Shown: positions 51,429-60,617, counted from the stretch's first letter. The stretch: DNA of 64,000 nucleotides from Sideroxydans sp. CL21 (GCF_902459525.1 NZ_LR699166.1:411501-475500), one strand, 5' to 3'. Notes: a model not told the origin generated them from the letters alone. Translations and numbers: made by a program.

Positions 51429-51509
51429 CAGGAGGGGGTGAAATCAGCAAAATGCCGCCCTTCCTTGAAGTACGCGGTCGGCTACAGCGGTCGCAAAGCG
51501 CAAGAACAT

Positions 51510-51586
51510 GGTGATATAGCTCAGTTGGTTAGAGCACAGCACTCATAATGCTGGGGTCGGTGGTTCAAGTCCACCTATCACCACCA
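51510..51586 (+). tRNA. tRNA-Met (elongator, anticodon CAT)
   Basis: A 77-nt cloverleaf: acceptor stem GGTGATA pairs with TATCACC before an encoded ACCA-type end; D-arm AGCTCAGTTGGTTAGAGC; anticodon stem CAGCA/TGCTG around loop CTCATAA; T-arm GGTGG-TTCAAGT-CCACC. The anticodon loop and GGGGTC variable region resemble elongator tRNA-Met (metT/U) of E. coli. A CAT anticodon modified to lysidine (Ile2) cannot be fully excluded. Its 3' end is the likely attachment site of the island that follows. Confidence 0.95.
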
Positions 51587-51595
51587 AATACCACC
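51573..51595 (+). other. Candidate attL of the tRNA-Met island
   Basis: The tRNA 3' end and the next bases read ACCTATCACCACCAAATACC. A copy lacking one A occurs at 59151-59169. Confidence 0.6.
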
Positions 51596-51679
51596 CCAGC
51601 CCGGCACAAATAAGCTCACTAACCCCGCATTAATAAACGCATTGTGGGTTTTTTGTTGTCTAAAGCAGTTCATTCCCGT

Positions 51680-51755
51680 TTGTTGGTATCTGGTGCCCAA
51701 TATTGGTATTTATGTTGGTATCTGGTATGTTGGCATCACCTGATACCAACATACG
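51680..51755. repeat. Direct and inverted GTTGGTATC repeats upstream of integrase
   Basis: GTTGGTATCTGG occurs twice (about 51682 and 51715) and its inverse GATACCAAC once (about 51743). This forms a long-spaced palindrome just before the integrase start at 51764, fitting arm-type integrase sites or autoregulation. Confidence 0.5.
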
Positions 51756-51763
51756 GGGGCAAC

Positions 51764-52978
51764 ATGGCACTGACCGACATTGCGGCAAAGAAGGCAAAGG
51801 CAAGCGACAAACCCTTGAAGCTAACAGATGGCGGCGGCTTGTTTCTACTGGTGCAACCCAATGGGGCGAAGTATTGGCGGCTGGCCTATCGCTTCGCAGG
51901 CAAACAAAAAACGCTGGCACTTGGGGTTTACCCAGACGTGAGCCTAGCCGATGCACGCAGCCGCCGCGATAGTGCACGCAAGCTACTGGCGAACGACACT
52001 GACCCCGGCGCAGTAAAGCAGGCGCAAAAGGCAGCGAAAGCCGAGGAGGGGGCGAACAGCTTCGAGGTAATCGCCCGCGAGTGGTTTGTGCGTCATTCGC
52101 CCAATTGGAAAGAAAATCATTCAAGCAAGATCATCGCACGGTTGGAAAATGACATTTTCCCGTGGATTGGTTCACGGCCTGTTGCTGATGTTGCCGCGCC
52201 TGAATTGCTTGCCGCGATCCGGCGCATTGAGAACAGGGGCGCACTTGAAACCGCACACCGCGCTCTTGCCAATTGCGGGCAAGTGTTCCGTTACGCTGTG
52301 GCAACCGGACGCGCTCTGCGAAACCCTTCCGGCGATCTGCGCGGCGCGCTGCCCCCTGTAAAACGTGACAAGCATTTTGCTGCAATCACCGATCCGCAAA
52401 AGGTGGGTGAACTGATGCGAGATATAGATGGCTATCAAGGATCGTTCATCGTGAAATGTGGATTCAAGCTTTCGCCTCTATTGTTCGTGCGCCCCGGTGA
52501 ACTTCGCAAAATGGAATGGACAGACGTTAACTTGGATACTGCCGAGTGGGTCTATTTCGTGACCAAAACAGAAACGAAACACATAGTCCCGCTGGCACGG
52601 CAGGCCGTGGAAACTCTGCGAGAGATTCAACCGTTGACCGGACATGGCAAGTACGTGTTCCCCGGTGAGCGTGACCATGACCGACCAATGAGCGATAACG
52701 CGATCCGATCCGCCCTACGGCGGCTTGGGTGGAGCAATGAGGAAATGACACCGCACGGCTTCCGCGCAATGGCTTCAACTATCCTCGATAACATGGGCTA
52801 CAAGCAGGAATGGCTAGAACGACAACTTGCCCATGAAGAACCCAACAAGGTAAAAGCGGCATACAAGCGGGACGCATGGCGCATGTATATGGCAGAGCGC
52901 ACGGCAATGATGCAAGCATGGGCTGACTATCTGGACAAGTTAAAAGCGGGTGCCGAAGTATTACCGCTGCGAGCATGA
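51764..52978 (+). CDS. P4-type tyrosine integrase
   Basis: A 404-residue integrase of the P4/CP4-57 type. The N-terminal DUF4102 arm-binding domain is MALTDIAAKKAKASDKPLKLTDGGGLFLLV. The core-binding domain covers about 100-190, and the catalytic domain has Arg in VRPGELRKMEW, HGFRAMAST, His in LAHEEPN and Tyr in AAYKRDAW. The start at 51764 follows GGGGGC. It sits 178 nt after the tRNA-Met gene and points away from it, the standard position for an element integrated in a tRNA 3' end. Confidence 0.93.
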   Translation: MALTDIAAKKAKASDKPLKLTDGGGLFLLVQPNGAKYWRLAYRFAGKQKTLALGVYPDVSLADARSRRDSARKLLANDTDPGAVKQAQKAAKAEEGANSFEVIAREWFVRHSPNWKENHSSKIIARLENDIFPWIGSRPVADVAAPELLAAIRRIENRGALETAHRALANCGQVFRYAVATGRALRNPSGDLRGALPPVKRDKHFAAITDPQKVGELMRDIDGYQGSFIVKCGFKLSPLLFVRPGELRKMEWTDVNLDTAEWVYFVTKTETKHIVPLARQAVETLREIQPLTGHGKYVFPGERDHDRPMSDNAIRSALRRLGWSNEEMTPHGFRAMASTILDNMGYKQEWLERQLAHEEPNKVKAAYKRDAWRMYMAERTAMMQAWADYLDKLKAGAEVLPLRA

Positions 52979-53065
52979 TTCAATTTATCCATTCCTTAGG
53001 CAGAATATGCAAAATGCAAACGTCTATACCGCTTGGTTTGGTAATGTCCAGTCTCGGGAATAACT

Positions 53066-53779
53066 TTGAAAAGACACCTTAGCGCTTGGATTCAACCATT
53101 CTCGTTCAGTGACTCTCAGCGAAGTGAATTGCTGCGTGTGCTACCTAGGCGATCCACTAAAGACCGAGAAGCGGCCAATTATTTTGTAGATGGGACACAG
53201 CGCGAGGTCGAAACATGGCTTTCACTGGATATCAAGGTGCTCAATACTCCACCCAGCCAACACAAAGCAAAATTGGAACGCCTCCAAAATGCCTCAGCAG
53301 AGTTACTTTTGGCGATTTCTGACATTCCAGCGGATACAGGTGCAATGCTTCACGCAATCGTAATTACAAGGTTGCTTTGCGATCCATATAAGCGTGAACA
53401 TTATCGAATAGCCAATCAATTAAAACAGCTTGGTTTGTACGACCCCTTGGACAATGACTTTTTTGAAGAGTTAATCTGTCTGGTTGAAAAATCAGCTATC
53501 CAAATGATGAATAATCTCAAAGTGAGATCAGGAGTACACAACGGTTTGATGATTGGACTGACAGCAAAGCTTGCAGACCGTTATAGCGAATGCTTTCAGA
53601 AAGAACCCACCTCGGGTAACGGGAGCAACTTTAGAAAATTTATGTCTGAATTGTCGTGCATTCTTGGGGAATCCGATTGGCAACTGACCGAAAGTTTCGG
53701 GGCGCAGACGGTAAGGGATGCACTCGAAAGACGTTCAGAAATCCGCAAGCAAAACCTGCAATCCTCGACTGAAAAATAA
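53066..53779 (+). CDS. Hypothetical island protein
   Basis: A 237-residue soluble, mostly helical protein that I do not recognise. It starts MKRHLSAWIQPFSFSDSQRSELLRVLPRRSTKD; the middle (DIPADTGAMLHAIVITRLL) and the end (FGAQTVRDALERRSEIRKQN) are helical. It lies between integrase and AlpA and may be part of the element's maintenance module. Confidence 0.6.
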   Translation: MKRHLSAWIQPFSFSDSQRSELLRVLPRRSTKDREAANYFVDGTQREVETWLSLDIKVLNTPPSQHKAKLERLQNASAELLLAISDIPADTGAMLHAIVITRLLCDPYKREHYRIANQLKQLGLYDPLDNDFFEELICLVEKSAIQMMNNLKVRSGVHNGLMIGLTAKLADRYSECFQKEPTSGNGSNFRKFMSELSCILGESDWQLTESFGAQTVRDALERRSEIRKQNLQSSTEK

Positions 53780-53889
53780 AAGCGTTTGGATTAACTTAAA
53801 ATCCAGAAAAAGCCATACGCGCCAGCATCCTGATTCGTTCTTACTATCCGCATCGCTGCCATGTGGCAGATACACACAAGGACGATGCG

Positions 53890-54117
53890 ATGCACTCCAA
53901 TACTGCAACACACACCATTTTTTATCGTTTACCAAAAGTCCGCGAAATCTGTGGCGGCGTTTCCGCTTCTACCGTATGGGCATGGGTCAAGCAATCCGAC
54001 AAAACCGGGTTTCCCAAACCAATCAAACTCTCCGAAAACTGCACGGCATGGAATGCCGCCGAGATTGAATCTTGGGCGCAATCCCGCATCGCTGCATCAC
54101 GTGAACATAAAACCTAA
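53890..54117 (+). CDS. AlpA-family regulator
   Basis: A 75-residue MerR-like helix-turn-helix protein: FYRLPKVREICGGVSASTVWAWVKQ...GFPKPIKLSENCTAWNAAEIESW is the AlpA pattern. AAGGA before ATG 53890 decides the start. AlpA proteins activate excision or integrase genes of P4-type islands. Confidence 0.85.
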   Translation: MHSNTATHTIFYRLPKVREICGGVSASTVWAWVKQSDKTGFPKPIKLSENCTAWNAAEIESWAQSRIAASREHKT

Positions 54118-54171
54118 CCATAAGCATTCGAGAGGGTGTTTATTCTCTAATGTCAGGGGAATGGTTAGGCT

Positions 54172-54630
54172 ATGGCAAAGAAGCAATATAAAAATGCAGC
54201 CTATAAACGAGATAGTGGCGGGTATGTCGCCATTCCATTTTCAGTGCTAAATAGCGTGGCTTATCTTGGCTTGGGTTCCCATGCGCGAATGCTGCTTTTC
54301 GATCTTGCGGCACAGTATCGCGGTAACAACAATGGCAACTTATGCGCGGCATGGAAGTTGATGCACCCACGCGGTTGGAAGTCCGAAGACACTTTGAATA
54401 AGGCAAAGCGTGGATTGCTGGAATCTGGTTTGATTGTGGAAACCCGAAAAGGGGCGCGCCCAAACAAATGCAGCCTTTACGCTTTAACATGGTTCGCATT
54501 GGACGACTGCGGCGGTAAGTTAGATATGTCGGCGCAATCTTTCCCGCGTGGTGCATACAGACTGAAAGATAAGCTGCCTGAGATTGCTTCGAGTAATGCT
54601 AAATCGCAGCGCTTACTACGGCAGGCGTAG
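54172..54630 (+). CDS. Putative replication/winged-helix protein of the island
   Basis: A 152-residue protein. YVAIPFSVLNSVAYLGLGSHARMLLFDLAAQYRGNNNGNLCAAWKLMHPRGWKSEDTLNKAKRGLLESGLIVETRKG resembles the helix-turn-helix 'replication protein' that accompanies P4-type islands. It should bind DNA. Its stop codon lies in the first of four palindromic iterons that follow, which supports a replication-initiator or copy-control role (inference). Confidence 0.6.
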   Translation: MAKKQYKNAAYKRDSGGYVAIPFSVLNSVAYLGLGSHARMLLFDLAAQYRGNNNGNLCAAWKLMHPRGWKSEDTLNKAKRGLLESGLIVETRKGARPNKCSLYALTWFALDDCGGKLDMSAQSFPRGAYRLKDKLPEIASSNAKSQRLLRQA

Positions 54631-54748
54631 TCATTGAACAGGATAGCTACGGTAGGCGTAGCAAGGAAACGGAATTTGAAGCTCTACTGCTACGGCAGGC
54701 GTAGCTATGTGGGCTGTTTTCTCGCCTTTTCTACTACGGCAGGCGTAG
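54616..54748. repeat. Four palindromic iterons CTACG-GCAGG-CGTAG
   Basis: 15-bp units CTACGGCAGGCGTAG at 54616-54630, 54647-54661 (one T variant), 54690-54704 and 54734-54748. Start-to-start distances are 31, 43 and 44 bp, close to three and four helical turns. Each unit is an inverted repeat with 5-bp arms. Candidate replication origin or partition site. Confidence 0.75.
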
Positions 54749-55141
54749 TCCTCTATAGAATTACCATCTACCCTGCCGTTAGATCAAGATATGCGAGGAT
54801 TTGCTAGATTCAAGTCGAATCGACTTCCAAAATTCCAAGGTACTTACTGAAGTGTTTCACTGCGGGTGCCAAGACCGCATTTATATTCTAGTATCGAGGC
54901 TTGCAAGGGGGTTGTACTCAATAGGCATGTGAGACATACCGCTTAGGGGTAAGGCGGTTAAATCTCTACAGCCTCAGTACCCTAGACCGGGTGCTTAGCC
55001 AAATTTTTTCGTGCGGGAGTTTTTGGGGAGGGGGTGGGGATATGAATCTCTATAGTTTTCGCAACCACGACCGACCGTGAACCAATGTATTTACAACCGC
55101 GATATGTACAGGGGTGGGTGTCGAATCAGGAGGGTATGGAT
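54749..55141. other. Gene-free stretch after the iterons
   Basis: No gene was recognised between the iterons and the DUF4236 gene. The stretch is of mixed composition with a G-rich segment (about 55014-55040, GGGGAGGGGGTGGGG). It could hold origin functions; nothing further is visible. Confidence 0.35.
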
Positions 55142-55420
55142 ATGGGACTTCGTTTTCGCAGGCGCATCAAGATTCTTCCCGGCGTATGGTTCAACCTGAG
55201 CAAAAGCGGAATCAGCACGTCTATTGGCGGCAAAGGGCTGACCGTCAACCTCAAGGGCGGCAAGACCAAAACGACTGTCGGCATTCCCGGAAGCGGCCTG
55301 AGTTACAGCGAGACAACGACCACCAGCCATGCCGATCCGACACCTGCGCGGCGAATTGTCCCGGCATGGGTTTGGTTGCTGATCGTCGTAGTTGTCGCAG
55401 TGGTGTTTATTGTGAAGTAA
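55142..55420 (+). CDS. DUF4236 membrane protein
   Basis: A 92-residue protein. The start at 55142 is 8 nt after AGGAGG; the ATG at 55136 is too close. The DUF4236 domain fills the first 55 residues (MGLRFRRRIKILPGVWFNLSKSG ... GGKGLTVNLKGGKTKTTVGIPGSGLSY), followed by a polar linker and one C-terminal membrane helix (WVWLLIVVVVAVVFIV). Function unknown; such proteins are frequent in islands near defence genes. Confidence 0.85.
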   Translation: MGLRFRRRIKILPGVWFNLSKSGISTSIGGKGLTVNLKGGKTKTTVGIPGSGLSYSETTTTSHADPTPARRIVPAWVWLLIVVVVAVVFIVK

Positions 55421-55528
55421 CGCCAATGTTCAAGACAAGCAATTATGTTGGGTCTATTTCTGGCAAACCTCATAACCGTAATATTGCATCCGTAGTACCA
55501 TTCGCCAGTTAAAAAAACCGACGAACCT

Positions 55529-58420
55529 ATGACCCCTCACCAGTTCATCCAAAAATGGAAAGATAGCCAGCTTGGTGAGCGAGCAAGTTATCAAATCCAT
55601 TTTTCTGATCTATGCGCCCTCGTCGGCGTTCCCGCACCATCCCCCGACAGCAAAGAAACCTATTGCTATGAGCGCGGAGCAACCCGCACCGGGGCAGGAA
55701 GAGGTTGGGCGGATGTATGGAAGCAAGGCCATTTCGCATTTGAATATAAGGCTAGAGATCGAAACCTTGGCGATGCGTTGAAGCAGTTGATGACATACGC
55801 ACTGGCTTTAGAAAATCCGCCCCTACTAGTGGTGTGCGATACCAACATCATCCAGATACATACCCACTTCACCAATGCACCCAGCGAAGTTCACACCATC
55901 GCACTGCAAGATATTGGCGAACGTAGCAACCTCGAAAAACTGCGTTGGCTGTTCACCGATCCTGACAAGTTCCACCCCAAGCGCACTATCACGCAAATTA
56001 CGGAAGAAGCGGCGGGCAAGTTTGCCGCACTTGCGCAATCGCTGAACACCAGAGGCCACGATTCGCAGACGGTCGCCCACTTCCTGAATCAATGCTTGTT
56101 CTGTCTGTTCGCCGAGGATGCGGGGTTGCTCCCCGAAAAACTATTTGAGCGCTTACTGGATAAAAGCCAGACCGACCCCGCAAAACTGACTTTGCGTCTG
56201 GAAGAACTGTTTAGCGCGATGCGCAAAGGTGGCGACTTCGCGCTAGAGGACATTCACTGGTTCAATGGTGGCCTGTTCGAGAAAATCAACGTTCTACCGA
56301 TTACCACTACCGAAATAAAAATGCTCCATGAAGCCGCCAAGCTCGATTGGAGCGGTATTGAACCCTCAATATTCGGCACGCTGTTCGAGCGCGGCCTAGA
56401 CCCCGGCAAGCGCTCCCAACTTGGTGCGCACTACACCGACCCGCAATCTATCTTGCGCATCATTAATCCCGTTATTGTTGAACCGCTGGCAAAAGAATGG
56501 GAAACCGCCCGCGCCGAAATTGCCGAGAAAATCGCCAAACGCAAGAAGAGTGGCGACAAGGCAGAGCGTGACGCGCAAGCCGTGTTTACAACCTACCTCG
56601 ATAGACTCCAAGCCTTTCGCGTACTTGATCCGGCCTGTGGCAGCGGAAATTTCCTTTACGTCGCCTTGCGTGTGTTGAAAGACCTTGAGCACAAAGCGAA
56701 TCTAGACGCCGAAGCCTTGGGACTTCATCGGCAAATCAATATCGAGGTGTCGCCCGCCAATGTGCTTGGCATCGAACTCAATTCCTATGCGGCTGAACTT
56801 GCACGCGTCACCGTCTGGATTGGTGAAATCCAGTGGATGCTCAAAAATGGCTACCCCATCCGCAAGAATCCTATCCTGCAACCGCTAGACCATATCGAGC
56901 ACCGCGATGCGGTAATGAATTTGGATGGTAGCGAAGCTGAATGGCCTTGTGTGGATGCAATCATTGGTAATCCGCCATTTTTGGGTGGGTCAAAAATGCG
57001 TAGTGAGTTGAGTGATGATTACACCGAAGCCCTGCGCAAGTGCTATGCCGACCGCGTGCCAGGTGGCGCTGACTTGGTGGTGTATTGGTTCGAGAAGGCC
57101 CGCGCACAAATCGAAGCAGGCAAATGCAACCGTGCGGGATTGGTTTCAACAAACTCAATACGCGGCGGAGCAAACCGCAAAGTGCTAGATAAAATTCTGG
57201 ATACCTCCCAAATCTTTAATGCGTGGAGTGACGAAGAATGGATCAATGAGGGGGCGGCGGTACGTGTTTCACTAGTGTGCTTTGAAACAAAGCAACGTCG
57301 CTATTCCTTGATGTTGGATGGTATGGCGGTAGGTGCTATCTACGCCGACTTGACGGGCATGATTCCAGCAACGGTTAACAGTAGTGTTGGAAGTCCTCTG
57401 AGAACATTTGTAGGCGTCTACAACGACTTAACAAAATCCAAACAACTGCAAGAGAATGTAGGCATATGTTTTATGGGCGCGTCAAAAAAAGCGCCTTTCG
57501 ATATACCCGGACAGCTAGCGCGGCAATGGCTCAAGCAGCCCAATCCTAATGGCAAGCCGAACAGTGAAGTGTTGCGCCCCCTGTGCAATGCGATGAATAT
57601 CACTCGCCGCCCTAGCGACGTTTGGATTATTGATTTTGGCACTGATATGAACGAAAAAGATGCCGCTCTATACGAGATACCATTTGCCTATGTAGTTGAA
57701 CACGTCAAGCCGATCAGCGAGAAAAACAGAGATCAGGGCGTGGCGCGCAACTGGTGGAGGCATGCACGGCCACGCATTGAAATGCGCCACGCACTTGCAT
57801 CACTCAAACGTTTTATTGCCACACCTGCGGTTTCCAAGCATCGTCTGTTTGTATTTCTTGATGCTTCCGTGCTACCGGATCAAGCAACCTTAGCTATCGC
57901 TCGTGACGACGACACCACCTTTGGCATATTGCATTCGCGCTTCCACGAGCTATGGGCATTACGGACGTGTACTTGGATGGGAGCGGGCAACGATCCACGC
58001 TATACGCCAACAACTACCTTTGAAACTTTCCCATTTCCGGAAGGGCTAACGCCCAATCTTCCGCCAGCAGATTACACCAACACCGCAGCCACAGAGATTG
58101 CAACCAACTCACAGAAGTTGAACGAGCTGCGAGACAACTGGCTCAATCCATCTGAGTGGGTGGAGTGGATGCGTACACTGGAAGAAGAAAAGGCAGAATA
58201 TCCATTGCGTCCTTTTGCCAAAATCGGGCACGAAGCCGAACTAAATAAACGTACCCTTACCAACCTCTATAATGCCCGCCCCGCATGGCTGGACAATGCC
58301 CACAAAACGCTAGATCAAGCAGTCGCCAAGGCTTACGGGTGGAACGATTACACGCCGGAAATGACCAATGACGAAATTTTGCGTCGATTATTGGCGATGA
58401 ATTTGGAACGGGTGCAATGA
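55529..58420 (+). CDS. MmeI-like single-chain restriction-modification enzyme
   Basis: A 963-residue protein of the type IIL/IIG kind. The N-terminal part has Asp62 and Glu72-Tyr-Lys74 (FAFEYK), a PD-ExK nuclease site; a helical connector follows. The gamma-class adenine methyltransferase has motif I LDPACGSGNFL (near 367) and motif IV IIGNPPFLGG (near 480). The C-terminal half carries a target-recognition region (up to about 840) and a helical tail. A single protein would thus both methylate adenines and cut unmodified DNA. The related BREX/Pgl methylases lack the ExK site. It overlaps the HEPN gene by 4 nt. Confidence 0.85.
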   Translation: MTPHQFIQKWKDSQLGERASYQIHFSDLCALVGVPAPSPDSKETYCYERGATRTGAGRGWADVWKQGHFAFEYKARDRNLGDALKQLMTYALALENPPLLVVCDTNIIQIHTHFTNAPSEVHTIALQDIGERSNLEKLRWLFTDPDKFHPKRTITQITEEAAGKFAALAQSLNTRGHDSQTVAHFLNQCLFCLFAEDAGLLPEKLFERLLDKSQTDPAKLTLRLEELFSAMRKGGDFALEDIHWFNGGLFEKINVLPITTTEIKMLHEAAKLDWSGIEPSIFGTLFERGLDPGKRSQLGAHYTDPQSILRIINPVIVEPLAKEWETARAEIAEKIAKRKKSGDKAERDAQAVFTTYLDRLQAFRVLDPACGSGNFLYVALRVLKDLEHKANLDAEALGLHRQINIEVSPANVLGIELNSYAAELARVTVWIGEIQWMLKNGYPIRKNPILQPLDHIEHRDAVMNLDGSEAEWPCVDAIIGNPPFLGGSKMRSELSDDYTEALRKCYADRVPGGADLVVYWFEKARAQIEAGKCNRAGLVSTNSIRGGANRKVLDKILDTSQIFNAWSDEEWINEGAAVRVSLVCFETKQRRYSLMLDGMAVGAIYADLTGMIPATVNSSVGSPLRTFVGVYNDLTKSKQLQENVGICFMGASKKAPFDIPGQLARQWLKQPNPNGKPNSEVLRPLCNAMNITRRPSDVWIIDFGTDMNEKDAALYEIPFAYVVEHVKPISEKNRDQGVARNWWRHARPRIEMRHALASLKRFIATPAVSKHRLFVFLDASVLPDQATLAIARDDDTTFGILHSRFHELWALRTCTWMGAGNDPRYTPTTTFETFPFPEGLTPNLPPADYTNTAATEIATNSQKLNELRDNWLNPSEWVEWMRTLEEEKAEYPLRPFAKIGHEAELNKRTLTNLYNARPAWLDNAHKTLDQAVAKAYGWNDYTPEMTNDEILRRLLAMNLERVQ

Positions 58421-59022
58421 AAGAGATTGCTTTACCGATAACTCAGACTTTCACCATGTCACTTGACATGGAAGCTCTTAGAAAGGCCAAAGGCGGCGAA
58501 AGTGGCCGTTTAAGGATTCCATTAGGGACTCTCGTTTTTGACCAAAAAACATCTTTAGAAATCGAGACTGCAAGAAAAAACGGTGGACTGGTGCTGTATG
58601 CAACGACTTCGATAGAACAGAAATTGGAGTCAGTCCTTCTCGATTATTTTATGGGGCGCTTCGTCAAGCCTAATGAGAGAAGGGATATGTTTCAAAGAGA
58701 AATCCTACAATCGACGGCATTATCTTATAGTGCAAAAAAAGAATTAGTTACAAAAGTAATAACAAAGGAAGAGTTGTTGCCGGGAAAAAGGAAAAATGTT
58801 TTTCAGGGTCATCTGAAAACCATTATGGAATGGCGAAATGCATTTGCTCACGGCAAAATTGAATACGACACCAAAATTGGTTGTCTCATTTCATACTATT
58901 CAGGACATGCCAAGAAATTGCATCTGACCGACGAATACTGGATCGAAGTAGAAAAATGCTATAAGGAATGCGATGCTATATTAGATGAAGTACTATTGAA
59001 ATTGGGAGAGGCAGCAGCTTAA
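58417..59022 (+). CDS. HEPN-domain protein coupled to the restriction enzyme
   Basis: A 201-residue protein. The C-terminal helical part contains EWRNAFAHGKIEY with Arg140-x4-His145, the R-x4-6-H active site of HEPN ribonucleases, including the polar residue after Arg. The first 55 residues (beta-rich, LRIPLGTLVFDQKT) are unrecognised. Its ATG overlaps the stop of the MmeI-like gene, so both are made together. It may act as an RNA-cutting effector when the restriction step fails, or as a modulator; this is inference. Confidence 0.7.
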   Translation: MKEIALPITQTFTMSLDMEALRKAKGGESGRLRIPLGTLVFDQKTSLEIETARKNGGLVLYATTSIEQKLESVLLDYFMGRFVKPNERRDMFQREILQSTALSYSAKKELVTKVITKEELLPGKRKNVFQGHLKTIMEWRNAFAHGKIEYDTKIGCLISYYSGHAKKLHLTDEYWIEVEKCYKECDAILDEVLLKLGEAAA

Positions 59023-59330
59023 ATCATCTAGGGCAATCCATAGCAGTTCGACGCAATCCTGCAAAGCTGTTGGTATATTTGTTGGAATTTGTGAATCTTG
59101 AAAAATGCCTTTTCAAGCCTGTAACTGGTTGTATGCCATGATTCTGGTGAACCTATCCCACCAAATACCCCTCCCGCAACACAAGAACACGCTTGTTGCC
59201 TGTTTCTGACTATATGCAATTCGTCCGGTAACTGCTAGATTACTTGTGCGGTACATGCAATTGCACATTTTTTGCAAGTATGGGTTTACTGCTACAACAT
59301 CAATACAGTTTCCGTGACTTTTGACACGCC
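59023..59330. other. Island/chromosome junction region
   Basis: No gene seen. It contains the candidate attR (59151-59169). After it the text is short intergenic DNA before the gene at 59331. Confidence 0.4.
59151..59169 (+). other. Candidate attR of the tRNA-Met island
   Basis: ACCTATCCCACCAAATACC equals the tRNA 3' end plus flank (51573-51592) except for one missing A. It lies just past the defence pair and before core genes, giving an island of about 7.6 kb. Confidence 0.55.
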
Positions 59331-59660
59331 ATGCCTGAATCGGATAAAAGCCCATTAAATTGGGACATACAACTGAATTTCGACAGCCTTGAAATCAGGA
59401 AGGAGATTCCTGCTGTAGTGCAAAAAATTCCACCCAGACAAATAATCGGGGAGAAATTCCCCAAAATTCTGGAGCGCATCGAATTGCTCTGGTGTTCTTT
59501 GGAACTTCACAGATATCTAGAACAGACGCTGTTTACCGATCGTTCCAACAGGCAGGGTTTTCCGAAGGAAGTGATGCAAGCCTTGGGGGAAATACACATC
59601 GAACACACAAGGATTCTGAAACTGAAAAAGATCATTACTGAAGACGTGTGGGATGTATAA
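59331..59660 (+). CDS. Hypothetical protein
   Basis: A 109-residue soluble protein with helices ILERIELLWCSLELHRYLEQTLF and KEVMQALGEIHIEHTRIL. No family recognised. It is preceded by the island junction and followed by a tandem 14-bp repeat (ATTTTGAAGTTTCC twice, 59679-59706). Confidence 0.6.
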   Translation: MPESDKSPLNWDIQLNFDSLEIRKEIPAVVQKIPPRQIIGEKFPKILERIELLWCSLELHRYLEQTLFTDRSNRQGFPKEVMQALGEIHIEHTRILKLKKIITEDVWDV

Positions 59661-59825
59661 ACCACCAATTGGGCTGGCATTTTGAAGTTTCCATTTTGAA
59701 GTTTCCCCGGTTTTGCTTAATGTGCAAATTTTGTCTCCTCGTATTGCTGACCTTATTGGACGTTCACCATTCAAAGCCCCTTTAATACATAACGACACTT
59801 TAGGGCGACAGTTGCATTTAAAAAT

Positions 59826-60617
59826 ATGAACGAAACGAGTTACTGGCTGCTTCGGTGCGGCAATCAATTGTTGACTCCTGTTGACATGGCTGCCGGAAAT
59901 ATCTTTCTACACGGTCAGGCCTCGGACTTTGGCGGTCCTGAGGAAGTCTTGCTGGTCGGGGAATGGAAAGGGATTCCTTGCTACGCTGCCGAATTCGATG
60001 CGCTCCCGGGAAATATTTCCGGAGAACTGATGTCAGCCCGCAGCCTGTTCAATTTGGCCGACGCAGAGGCAGTTTCATTGGCGACACGCGCCATTCAACT
60101 TCTGGACTGGAAGAAAAATCACCGGTACTGCGGCAGATGCGGTGCTCCAACCACCATGAGAATCCCGGAGTATTCCATGTTGTGCTCCGCATGCGGCCTT
60201 GTCGTGTACCCAAGAATTTCACCCGTCGTCATGGTGCTGATCAGTCGCGGCGACGAACTGCTGCTGGCCCGCAGTCCCCGTTTCAAACCCGGCGTCTTCA
60301 GCGCCCTGGCTGGGTTTGTTGAAGCCGGTGAAACACTGGAGCAATGCGCAAAACGCGAAGTGCGCGAAGAAGTGGGAATCGAGATAAGCAATTTGCGCTA
60401 TTTCAAAAGCCAGCCATGGCCGTTTCCGGACTCCCTGATGATGGCTTTCTTCGCCGATTATGCGGGCGGAACCATCAATCCTGACCCGTCTGAAATTGAA
60501 GCCGCAGGCTGGTTTTCACGCAACGCATTACCGACATTGCCTGAACCCGTGACTATTGCCCGCCAGTTGATTGATGCGGCGTGCTCGGGATCAAAGTATT
60601 CCGAAATGATTAGCTAG
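59826..60617 (+). CDS. nudC: NADH pyrophosphatase NudC (NAD-capped RNA decapping)
   Basis: A 263-residue Nudix hydrolase. A zinc ribbon with CGRCG and CSACG sits near residues 100-120, then the NADH-specific Nudix box GFVEAGETLEQCAKREVREEVG (about 160-181), followed by SQPWPFPDSLMMAF, the SQPWPFPxS signature unique to NudC. It cleaves NADH and removes NAD caps from RNA. It is a single gene. Confidence 0.95.
   Translation: MNETSYWLLRCGNQLLTPVDMAAGNIFLHGQASDFGGPEEVLLVGEWKGIPCYAAEFDALPGNISGELMSARSLFNLADAEAVSLATRAIQLLDWKKNHRYCGRCGAPTTMRIPEYSMLCSACGLVVYPRISPVVMVLISRGDELLLARSPRFKPGVFSALAGFVEAGETLEQCAKREVREEVGIEISNLRYFKSQPWPFPDSLMMAFFADYAGGTINPDPSEIEAAGWFSRNALPTLPEPVTIARQLIDAACSGSKYSEMIS

Noticed and set aside
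54616-54748. CRISPR array
   Set aside because: The four repeats are only 15 bp, palindromic and spaced 16-29 bp apart without spacer-like uniformity, and no cas gene is near; iterons fit better.
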